From assembly GCF_020567705.1 (NCBI RefSeq), contig NZ_JAJDJU010000003.1, positions 124,001 through 188,000 of the forward strand: a stretch of DNA of 64,000 nucleotides, given 5' to 3'. The notes beneath the pieces are model-generated. The model did no database searches. It worked only from the letters and a program-made list of their open reading frames with translations, and was not told the origin of the DNA. Position 1 is the first letter of the stretch, and every line of letters starts with the position of its first letter. This DNA is from Acidocella sp. KAb 2-4 (GTDB lineage: Bacteria; Pseudomonadota; Alphaproteobacteria; Acetobacterales; Acetobacteraceae). Position numbers and translations under genes: made by a program. Shown here piece after piece: positions 42,868 through 49,921 of this stretch.

Positions 42868-43602
42868 ATGTCCAGACCCAATCTCATCGGAATTCCCGCC
42901 TGCACCAAATTCGTGTCGGGCTATGTCCAGCATGCCACCCCGGCCCGTTATGGCGCCGCGCTGGTGGCGGCCTCCAACGCCATGCCGGTGCTGATCCCGC
43001 CCGAGGGCGAGGCGATGCTGCCGTTGCTGGAGCGCCTCGACGGCATCATGTTCAACGGCTCGCCCTCCAACGTGGCGCCGATGCGCTACGGCGCGGATTT
43101 CGACGCCACCCCCGACGACCACGACCCCGACCGCGACGCCACTACGCTGCCGATGATCCGCGCGGCGCTGGATATGGGCATGCCGATCCTGTGCATCTGC
43201 CGCGGCCTGCAGGAGCTGAACGTGGCCCTGGGCGGCACGCTGTATCAGGAGGTCCACAAGATCCCCGGCCGCCTCGACCACCGCTCACCCGAGGGCGAGC
43301 ACCGCTTCGATCTCAAGCACGGCGTGTCGCTCACCGGCGAGCTGGCGCATCTGCTCGGCGCGGCGGAAATCCAGGTGAACTCGCTGCACGGCCAGGCGAT
43401 CGACCAGCTCGCCCCCGGCTTGGCGGTGGAGGCGATGGCGCCGGACGGGACCATCGAGGCCGTGCGCGTGGAAGGCGCGAAAGCCTTCGCCATCGCCGTG
43501 CAATGGCATCCCGAGTGGGAAGTGACCCATTTCCCCGACCGGCTGCGCCTGTTCAACGCCTTTGGCGAGGCCTGCCGGGAGTTCGCGGCGAAGCGCAAGT
43601 AA
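42868..43602 (+). CDS. Class-I amidotransferase-like gamma-glutamyl hydrolase (peptidase C26, PuuD-like)
   Basis: 244 aa. The triad is complete: Cys111 (ILCICRGLQELN), His214 and Glu216 (QWHPEW). PuuD releases GABA from gamma-glutamyl-GABA in putrescine degradation. Other C26 members act on different gamma-glutamyl amides, so the exact substrate is open. There are no other puu genes here. The acetylpolyamine amidohydrolase-like gene at 5179 is the only other possible polyamine gene in the window, and the link is weak. Confidence 0.86.
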   Translation: MSRPNLIGIPACTKFVSGYVQHATPARYGAALVAASNAMPVLIPPEGEAMLPLLERLDGIMFNGSPSNVAPMRYGADFDATPDDHDPDRDATTLPMIRAALDMGMPILCICRGLQELNVALGGTLYQEVHKIPGRLDHRSPEGEHRFDLKHGVSLTGELAHLLGAAEIQVNSLHGQAIDQLAPGLAVEAMAPDGTIEAVRVEGAKAFAIAVQWHPEWEVTHFPDRLRLFNAFGEACREFAAKRK

Positions 43603-43663
43603 GTCCGGCGTTACCGAACGAAACACATCTTCGCGCCGGAATCCCGCCGCAATCGGGTACATA

Positions 43664-43687
43664 ATGACCCTCGAAAAGGAGGGTCAT
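43664..43687 (+). promoter_or_regulatory. Perfect hairpin overlapping the Shine-Dalgarno of the Pro/Gln-rich gene
   Basis: ATGACCCTC (43664-43672) and GAGGGTCAT (43679-43687) are perfectly complementary with loop GAAAAG. The AAAGGAGGG ribosome-binding site lies across loop and right arm, ending 6 nt before the ATG at 43690. If transcribed in full it could hide the site. A CATAAT -10-like hexamer at 43660-43665 would start transcription inside the left arm, so the hairpin's presence in mRNA depends on the promoter used. Confidence 0.5.
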
Positions 43688-43689
43688 CA

Positions 43690-44133
43690 ATGGATATCCA
43701 GACCATCGACAATCAGTACGGCCAGTTGCAGACGCGCTCACAGCAGACGGTGGGCGAGTTGCAGGGGCTGGCCCAGAAGCTGCAAGCCGCGGCGCAGGCC
43801 GGGAACATGGACGCGCGGGAATGGCTGCTCGATCTGCGTGGCGTCGCGCTGGCGATCAAGGCTGAGCAGGATCAGGTGGCCAATCTGTTGCAGGCGATTC
43901 ACAACATGTTGGCCGCGCAGCCTGTGCCGCAATCAGTGCCGCAGGCCATGCCGCAATCGCCTTGGGGCGCGCCGCAAGGTTATCCGCAGCAGGGCGGTTA
44001 TCCGCCGCAGGGTTACGCGCAGCCGCAGCAAGGCGGGCTGCTGGGCGCGTTCCTCAATTCCGGCTTCGGCCGGGCGCTGGAAATGGGCGCCGGGTTTGGC
44101 ATCGGCGAAGACATCATCAATAAAATCTTCTGA
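43690..44133 (+). CDS. Unknown protein: coiled N-half, Pro/Gln/Gly-rich middle, Gly-rich C-terminus
   Basis: 147 aa, no family recognised. Residues 1-78 are helical and Gln/Ala-rich with regular hydrophobic spacing, likely a coiled coil. Residues about 79-118 are low-complexity, with repeated QPVPQSVPQAMPQ and GYPQQGGYPPQGYAQPQQ. The last 30 (GLLGAFLNSGFGRALEMGAG) resemble the membrane-interacting Gly/Ala tail seen in some DUF-type stress proteins. No signal peptide. It has a very strong Shine-Dalgarno sequence, possibly occluded by a hairpin. Codon use is like the neighbours. The Tyr/Gln/Pro/Gly composition suggests phase-separating or scaffold behaviour, which is speculation. Confidence 0.75.
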   Translation: MDIQTIDNQYGQLQTRSQQTVGELQGLAQKLQAAAQAGNMDAREWLLDLRGVALAIKAEQDQVANLLQAIHNMLAAQPVPQSVPQAMPQSPWGAPQGYPQQGGYPPQGYAQPQQGGLLGAFLNSGFGRALEMGAGFGIGEDIINKIF

Positions 44134-44139
44134 GCGCGG

Positions 44140-44159
44140 CGGGAGGGCGAAAGCCCCCC
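44140..44159. terminator. Weak GAAA-loop hairpin between convergent genes
   Basis: GGAGGGC-GAAA-GCCCCCC forms a short G/C stem with one mismatch and a stable tetraloop, but no T-tract follows in either direction. Termination here is uncertain. Confidence 0.3.
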
Positions 44160-44178
44160 GGACCATGCTGGGCGCGGC

Positions 44179-45720
44179 TCAGCGCGGGCCCGATTTCACC
44201 CCGCGCCGGAGCGCCGACCAGGTTCCCGCCAAGCTGGCGGCGGCTTTGGCCAGGGCTGGCGGGTGGCGGTTGCGCAGCAGCAGCCCCGCATAGGTCAGGC
44301 CGGTGGCCATCACCACGCTGGCGATACGGAACACGGGCGCATCGCCCCAGGGCAGCAGCCGCAGCGCCGAGGCCATCGCCACCATGGCGGCGATGCCGAT
44401 GGCGGGCGGCAGGAATGGGCGCAGCAGCTGGGCGAGCGTGATCTGCCAATGCCGCCACAGATAATGCGCCCCCCAGGCCAGCAGCGGCGGATAGACGGCG
44501 AACCAGATGCTGGCCACGGCGATCAGCCCGATCTGCGTATGGCAGCTGAACCCGACCGCCAGAATGCCGAGGGTGAGCATTGTCAGCGTGATGGTGGAGA
44601 GGCTGGCGGCGGTGCCCGGCTTGCCGGAGGCGAGCAGCACCGGCGGCAGTAATTGCGAGGTCACGCGCAGGATGGCCGCTGCGGCCAGGATCTGCAAAGG
44701 CAAGGCGCCCGCGGCGTAGCTATGGCCCTGGCTGTCATGCAGCAGCGAGGTCAGCGGCAGCGCCACCAGCATCAGCGCGGCCATGAATGGCGCGACCAGC
44801 GTGGTCAGCCGTTGCAGCGACCATAAGAGCGCCTCGCGCAGATGCGCGGGCACCGCGGCCACGCGGGCAAAGACTGGCAGCGCCGTGCGGTTGACGAGCG
44901 TGCCCACGGCCATCGCCGGTTCCATCGCCAGATCGAACACCACGCGATACAGCGCCAGCGGGGTCGGCCCGTAGAACCAGCCGACCAGCAGATAGTCGAT
45001 ATTCTTGAAGATCTGGTCGGAAATATGGGCTGTGGCCGAGCGCAGGCCGAAATGCGCGAGCGGCCGGATCTCGGCCAGGGAGAAGCGCAGCGATGGGCGG
45101 AACGGCCTGGCCCATAAGCTGCCAGCCAGGATGAACACGCCGCTGGCCAAAAAGCTGCCAACCAGTGCCCAGGCGCCGCCGCCCAGCAATGCGATGACCA
45201 GGCGCGTGAGCGCGGCGCCGAAGGTTGAGGCGACGTTGATGGCGGCGATGCGCTCGTAGCGCAATTCACGGTTCAGCAGCGCCATCGGGATCACGGCGCC
45301 GCCGACGATCGGCTGCTTGAGCGCGATGACGATGAAATACGCCGCCATGCCCGGCACGTTGTAGAACATCTGCACCAGCGGCGCGGCGGCCAGGGTGAGG
45401 CCGGAGACGATCACCGCGATCCCGAGAATGTACCAGAACAGCGATTGCAGATGGCGATGGCTAAGCTCTTGCGCCTGCACGATGGCGTCGCCCGTGCCCA
45501 GCCCGTCAAAGGCCTCGATCATCATGCCGAAGGAGATGACCAGCGAGCCGATGCCGACCTGCTGCTGCGTGAGATACAGCAGGACGACGATGATCGTGGA
45601 AAAATCGGTGATTTTGGCGACGAGCGTGGCGCCGCCCAGCCAGTTGAAGCCGCGCGCCAGATGCCGGCGGTGATGCGCCGTGGCATCGGCGCCGGGCTGT
45701 GCCGGAGGGGGCGCGTCCAT
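44179..45720 (-). CDS. Lipopolysaccharide/oligosaccharide flippase (Wzx/MOP superfamily)
   Basis: 513 aa, 12-14 membrane helices of the polysaccharide-transporter branch of the MOP superfamily. N-terminal LARGFNWLGGATLVAKITDF and GDAIVQAQELSHRHLQSLFW resemble WzxC/AmsL-like flippases for undecaprenyl-linked sugars. Its ATG directly follows the stop of the GT9 gene with no gap, so the two are coupled. It marks the left edge of the envelope-glycoconjugate region. It may flip an O-unit, an exopolysaccharide unit, or a glycolipid made by the adjoining cluster. Confidence 0.86.
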   Translation of the reverse strand: MDAPPPAQPGADATAHHRRHLARGFNWLGGATLVAKITDFSTIIVVLLYLTQQQVGIGSLVISFGMMIEAFDGLGTGDAIVQAQELSHRHLQSLFWYILGIAVIVSGLTLAAAPLVQMFYNVPGMAAYFIVIALKQPIVGGAVIPMALLNRELRYERIAAINVASTFGAALTRLVIALLGGGAWALVGSFLASGVFILAGSLWARPFRPSLRFSLAEIRPLAHFGLRSATAHISDQIFKNIDYLLVGWFYGPTPLALYRVVFDLAMEPAMAVGTLVNRTALPVFARVAAVPAHLREALLWSLQRLTTLVAPFMAALMLVALPLTSLLHDSQGHSYAAGALPLQILAAAAILRVTSQLLPPVLLASGKPGTAASLSTITLTMLTLGILAVGFSCHTQIGLIAVASIWFAVYPPLLAWGAHYLWRHWQITLAQLLRPFLPPAIGIAAMVAMASALRLLPWGDAPVFRIASVVMATGLTYAGLLLRNRHPPALAKAAASLAGTWSALRRGVKSGPR

Positions 45721-46860
45721 TCAGCGCCCCTCAGCCGCCGCCAAGGTCTCGTGAGCGGCCCAGAGCCGCCCGATGGCCGTGATGACCTGCGCCACGCCGA
45801 GCCCGGCCATGCAGCGCGCGTTATAGTGGCACTGCCGGGGCGCGCGGCCGCAGCGGCGGATCCAAGGGCGGCGGCGCTTGAACAGATCGTCCTGATCGCG
45901 GCAGGGCATATCCTCGACCATCACCTCGGCGCAGGGCGTGTTCCGCCAGAATTTGCCCCGGCCGAACAGGGCAGGGGCGCCCGGCCCGAATAGCGCCACG
46001 GCGGGCACGCCGGTCAGACGGGCCAGATGCGCGACCCCGGTATCGGGCGAGACGAACAGGCGCGCTTGCGCCATCAGGTGCCAGATTTGGGCGAGATCAA
46101 GCCGCCCGGCATAGGATTGGTGTTGCCCCTCCGGGTCGATCTCGCGCACCAGCCCGTCTTCGCCCGGCCCGCCGCTCCACACCACGTCCAGCCCCTGCGC
46201 GCCAAGCCATTGCGCCAATTGCCGCCAGTTTTGCGCGGGCCAGAATTTCAACGGGGTGCTGGCGCCGGCATGCAGCACCGCATAGGGGCGGGCGGGCAGC
46301 GCAAAGGGCGTGCAGGCTGGCTTTGGCCAGTCCCCCGGCGTGAAGGCTTCCGGCTCCGGCCCCGGCACCAGGGCCGAGAAGATTTCGCCGGTGGCGGTTG
46401 GCGTCTGGGGGTATTCGACCAATTCATCGATCGGCCAGCTCTTCACCACTGGGCTGTCCCCCGCATGGGCGACGATCCATTTCGCCCGCAAGGCCCGTGC
46501 CAGCCAGCTATGCCGGTTGTCGCCGGGCAGAATGGCGAGGTCGAAGCCGTCCTGGCGCAGCATCGCCGCCACGGTCTCGAACTGGCGCGGATGATAGGGC
46601 CAGGCGATCACGCCGTAAGGGCGCGTCTCGTAGAGCGGCATCATCGGCAGCGGGGTGATGAGTACGATCTCCGCCGCGGGGTAGCGTGCGCGCAGCTTGG
46701 CCAGCAGCGGCGTCACCATCAGCGCGTCGCCAAGCCGCAGATGCGGCGCCACCAAAATCCGGCGCGGATCGGCCGGGCGTCCGCGGGGGCGGGGGTGGCG
46801 CGGGCGCAGATACAGCGCCCGCCAGACCGTGCGGATGATCGAGGGAACCTCGCTGTCCAG
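45721..46860 (-). CDS. Glycosyltransferase family 9 (heptosyltransferase-like), probable non-ATG start
   Basis: 379 aa if started at the CTG at 46860. GT9 hallmarks: ILVAPHLRLGDALMVTPLLA at the first beta-strand and VSPDTGVAHLARLTGVPAVA near the nucleotide-sugar site; a Cys-rich tail (CRDQDD, RRCGRAP, CHYNARC) follows. GT9 enzymes add heptose or related sugars to LPS cores. The first in-frame TTG/GTG (46758 and 46755) would cut into the first strand. No ATG, GTG or TTG occurs between that point and the upstream in-frame stop. AAGGAG (46868-46873) stands 7 nt before CTG 46860, so I prefer CTG. A sequence error is an alternative. Confidence 0.8.
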   Translation of the reverse strand: MDSEVPSIIRTVWRALYLRPRHPRPRGRPADPRRILVAPHLRLGDALMVTPLLAKLRARYPAAEIVLITPLPMMPLYETRPYGVIAWPYHPRQFETVAAMLRQDGFDLAILPGDNRHSWLARALRAKWIVAHAGDSPVVKSWPIDELVEYPQTPTATGEIFSALVPGPEPEAFTPGDWPKPACTPFALPARPYAVLHAGASTPLKFWPAQNWRQLAQWLGAQGLDVVWSGGPGEDGLVREIDPEGQHQSYAGRLDLAQIWHLMAQARLFVSPDTGVAHLARLTGVPAVALFGPGAPALFGRGKFWRNTPCAEVMVEDMPCRDQDDLFKRRRPWIRRCGRAPRQCHYNARCMAGLGVAQVITAIGRLWAAHETLAAAEGR

Positions 46861-47056
46861 AATGATACTCCTTACAAACCGGCCCGTGGCCGGGTTTCGC
46901 TATACCGCTGTTCGCGCGCCAGCCGCCAGAGGCCCAGGCGCGCCGGGGGGTGGTTTGCCTTGGCCGGACCCCGCATGCTATGCAAAGCGGGCTGGCACTG
47001 GCTGGCATTTTCCCGAGATTCTTCAAAATTTTCAGGGGCCTGGGCGAAATAAGGCG

Positions 47057-47842
47057 ATGGCAAAGAAATTCGTTTGGGGCCGGGCCTGGCATGGCCGCAG
47101 CTATGATCTGGGGCGGATGACGCTGCCCGAACTCTGGGTGGCGTATCTCACCTATCCCGCCATCAATCTTTACGTGGCACTGGCGCTGCTTGCTGGCGCT
47201 TATGCGGTGCTGGAGGCCCGGCGCGGGCTGGAGATCGCGATGCCGGCGCTCGCGGTACTGATCGTCTATCCGCTGGTCTGGTATGGGCTGCACCGCTATG
47301 TGCTGCATGGGCGCTGGCTCTACCGCATGCGCTGGAGCGCGGGGCTGTGGAAGCGCATCCATTTCGACCATCACCAGGACCCGCATAAGCTGGAAGTGCT
47401 GTTTGGCGATCCGCTCAACACCATCCCGACCATGGCGCTCATCACCGGCCCAATCGGCTACGCCCTGGCGGGCTGGACCGGCGCGGCGGCGGCCTTCGCC
47501 ACGGCGCTCATCACCACCTGCGTATATGAATTCTTTCACTGCATCCAGCACCTCAACTACAAGCCGAAAAACGCCTTCGTGCAGCGGCTCAAGCGCGACC
47601 ATCTGCTGCACCATTTCCACAGCGAGACGGTGAATTACGGCATCGTCAGCTTTTTGCCCGACAAGATGCTTGGCACGTATCACCCGAACGCCAAGGACTG
47701 CCCGAAAAGCCCGACCGTGTTCAACCTGGGCTATGACCTCGATGAGGCGGCACGTTTCCCCTGGGTGATGGAACTGACCGGCGCCCCGCCGCGCGACAAG
47801 CCCCCCGGCGCCATGACGGAGCAGAGGGGGCGCGCGGCCTGA
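47057..47842 (+). CDS. Fatty-acid/sphingolipid hydroxylase (sterol desaturase superfamily, FA2H-like)
   Basis: 261 aa membrane di-iron enzyme with two hydrophobic hairpins. The histidine clusters are all present: His79/His84 (HRYVLH), His102/105/106/110 (HFDHHQDPH), His161/165 (HCIQH), His182/185/186/188 (HLLHHFH) and His209. The segment HHFHSETVNYGIVS recalls HHFAHQKSGFGIS of FA2H/Scs7, which hydroxylate C2 of ceramide N-acyl chains. Sphingoid C4-hydroxylases are the other possibility. The ceramide-synthase candidate follows with TGATG overlap, which supports action on ceramide. The ATG at 47057 begins the conserved part; earlier codons of the frame are not protein-like. Confidence 0.82.
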   Translation: MAKKFVWGRAWHGRSYDLGRMTLPELWVAYLTYPAINLYVALALLAGAYAVLEARRGLEIAMPALAVLIVYPLVWYGLHRYVLHGRWLYRMRWSAGLWKRIHFDHHQDPHKLEVLFGDPLNTIPTMALITGPIGYALAGWTGAAAAFATALITTCVYEFFHCIQHLNYKPKNAFVQRLKRDHLLHHFHSETVNYGIVSFLPDKMLGTYHPNAKDCPKSPTVFNLGYDLDEAARFPWVMELTGAPPRDKPPGAMTEQRGRAA

Positions 47843-48972
47843 TGAGCAAGATCGAGATCATCCCGGTTTCCGGCAAGAAAGAACTGAAGCGCTTCATCCT
47901 GCTACCCGAGCGGCTGCACTGCGGCGACCCGGCCTATATCGCGCCGCTGCATATGGAGCGCGAGGAGGCGCTGGGGCCGAAGAACCCGTTTTTCGGCCAT
48001 GCCGAGGCGCAGTTTTGGCTGGCGGTGCGCGATGGGCGCGATGTTGGGCGCATCAGCGCGCAGATCGACAAGCTGGCGCTTTCGCTCAGGCCCGACGCGC
48101 CGGGCATGTTCGGCATGTTGGCGGCCGAGGATGATCCCGAGATTTTCACGGCATTGCTCGACACCGCGCGCGCCTGGCTGCGCGAACGCGGCATGACGCG
48201 CATGCAGGGGCCGTTCAACCTCAATATCAACGAGGAAACCGGCGCCCTGGTGGATGGCTTCGACACGCCGCCAATGCTGCTGATGCCGCATGACCGGCCC
48301 TATGTCGGCGCGCGGCTCGAAGGGCTGGGGCTGGTCAAGGCCAAGGATGTCTTCGCTTATCTGTACGACACGCGGGTGGAGCTGCCCGCCAGCGTGCGCC
48401 GCCTGCTCTCTCGCCCGTTGCCGCCGGGGGTCACGGTGCGCCCGCTCGACCTCAAGCGGATCAAGGAGGAAATCCGCAACGTCACCGCCATCTTCAACGA
48501 TGCATGGGCGAATAATTGGGGCTTTGTCCCGCTTACCGAGGCGGAGACCGATTACCTCGCCAAATCGCTGAAGCCGCTGCTCAACCCGCGCATGACCAGC
48601 CTGGTCGAGCGCGATGGCGAGCCGGTGGCGTTCATGATCGCGCTGCCGAATCTAAACGAGGCGATCAAGGGGCTGGACGGCAAGCTGCTGCCCTTCGGCT
48701 GGGCCAAGCTGCTCTGGCGGCTGAAGGTGGCGGGGGTGAAGACCGCGCGCGTGCCGCTGATGGGCGTGCGCCGCGCCGCCGCCAAGGACATGATCGGCAG
48801 CCTGCTGCCCTATCTGATGATCGACATGGTCCGCCGCGAGGGGCTGCAGATGGGCTTTACCCATATCGAGCTGTCCTGGATCCTCGAGGACAACATGCCG
48901 ATGCGCCGGATGATCGAGAGCCTCGACGCCAAGGCGTACAAAACCTACCGGGTGTACGAGACGGCGGTCTGA
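47842..48972 (+). CDS. GNAT-fold acyltransferase, candidate bacterial ceramide synthase
   Basis: 376 aa, cytosolic, of the large GNAT-like family (N-acyl rather than N-acetyl transferase) to which the ceramide synthase of Caulobacter belongs. That enzyme acylates 3-ketosphinganine or sphinganine. Two GNAT-like lobes are suggested: residues about 1-165 (KKELKRFILLPERLHCGDPA; GMTRMQGPFNLNINEETGAL) and about 170-376 (NDAWANNWGFVPLTEAE; SWILEDNMPMRRMIESL). The family is usually annotated hypothetical. The identification rests on memory of the family plus its setting: coupled to an FA2H-like hydroxylase and 1 nt from the convergent ceramide-reductase candidate. No alternative substrate is indicated. 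Confidence 0.75.
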   Translation: MSKIEIIPVSGKKELKRFILLPERLHCGDPAYIAPLHMEREEALGPKNPFFGHAEAQFWLAVRDGRDVGRISAQIDKLALSLRPDAPGMFGMLAAEDDPEIFTALLDTARAWLRERGMTRMQGPFNLNINEETGALVDGFDTPPMLLMPHDRPYVGARLEGLGLVKAKDVFAYLYDTRVELPASVRRLLSRPLPPGVTVRPLDLKRIKEEIRNVTAIFNDAWANNWGFVPLTEAETDYLAKSLKPLLNPRMTSLVERDGEPVAFMIALPNLNEAIKGLDGKLLPFGWAKLLWRLKVAGVKTARVPLMGVRRAAAKDMIGSLLPYLMIDMVRREGLQMGFTHIELSWILEDNMPMRRMIESLDAKAYKTYRVYETAV

Positions 48973-48973
48973 G

Positions 48974-49921
48974 CTAGCGCAGCCAGCCCGCCGCCCGGTA
49001 CCACGCGGCGGTGTGCGCAAACCCCTCGGCCAGCCCGAAGCGCGGCGTGTAAATCTCGCGCGGCAGCAGCTCATCGGGCCGCACCGACCAGTCCGGGTGC
49101 AAAATCTCCCGCGCCTTGCCGCGTGTGAAGATCGGTGGCGTGGCGCGTGTCCTGCCCCATAATTCGGATGCGAGCCCGGCCGCCATCACCAGCCCGGCGG
49201 GCAGGCGCAGAAAGCGCGGTTTTCCGCCCGTGGCGCGGGCGGCTTCCTCCAGCAGGGCGCGCAGGGTGTAGCCCTCCGGGTGTTCATCCGCGAGGCTGAA
49301 CAGGCCGGGGCGAAATTTTTCGCCTGCCAGGGCGGCGATGGCGCCCGCCGCGTCCTGCGCGTGGATCACGGCGGCCTTGCCGTTGCCCAGCAGCGGCGCC
49401 ACCGGGCGCAGGCTGGCCTTGAACAGTGCCAGGGTTTCCTTGTCCCATGGCCCATAGATGGCGGGTGGGCGGATGATCGCCAGCCGCGCGGCTTGGAGGC
49501 CCTGCCGCGCCTCCGCCTCCGCCGCCTGCTTGCTGAAGGCGTAGCCGGAGAGTTCCGGTTCCCGCGCCGCTAGCGAGGAGATCAGGATGAATTTCGCCTC
49601 TGGCGCAATCTGTGTCGCCATCCGCGCCATGGCCGCCGTGCCGTCGCGGTTGGCGCGTAGGAAGGCGGCGTGGTGATGCGCCTTGATCACCCCCGCCGCG
49701 TGGATCACCACATCCGCGCCGCGCACCAGCTCGGCCAGGGCGGCTTCATCCTCCAGGCTGCCGCGCAATGTCGCGAAGGTGAGGCCCGTGAACGCGGGAT
49801 GCGCAGGGGCGCGCCGCGCCAGCAGGCGCAGGCGGAACCCGGCTTGCGCCAGGGCGGTAACGAGATGAACCCCCAGAAACCCCGTGCCGCCCGTGACGGC
49901 GGCGAGCGGTGCTTGGCTCAT
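48974..49921 (-). CDS. Extended SDR, candidate ceramide reductase (CerR-like)
   Basis: 315 aa. The Rossmann motif TGGTGFLG (residues 10-17), Ser115 and Tyr127-x3-Lys131 (YAFSK) give the SDR catalytic set. An atypical-to-extended epimerase/dehydratase fold follows with a long C-terminal lobe. In Caulobacter an SDR of this type reduces the 3-keto group of N-acyl-3-ketosphinganine to dihydroceramide. The role here is inferred from adjacency: it overlaps the stop of the fatty-acyl-AMP ligase upstream by 4 nt (ATGA) and converges on the ceramide-synthase candidate. A sugar epimerase role is the main alternative. Confidence 0.75.
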   Translation of the reverse strand: MSQAPLAAVTGGTGFLGVHLVTALAQAGFRLRLLARRAPAHPAFTGLTFATLRGSLEDEAALAELVRGADVVIHAAGVIKAHHHAAFLRANRDGTAAMARMATQIAPEAKFILISSLAAREPELSGYAFSKQAAEAEARQGLQAARLAIIRPPAIYGPWDKETLALFKASLRPVAPLLGNGKAAVIHAQDAAGAIAALAGEKFRPGLFSLADEHPEGYTLRALLEEAARATGGKPRFLRLPAGLVMAAGLASELWGRTRATPPIFTRGKAREILHPDWSVRPDELLPREIYTPRFGLAEGFAHTAAWYRAAGWLR

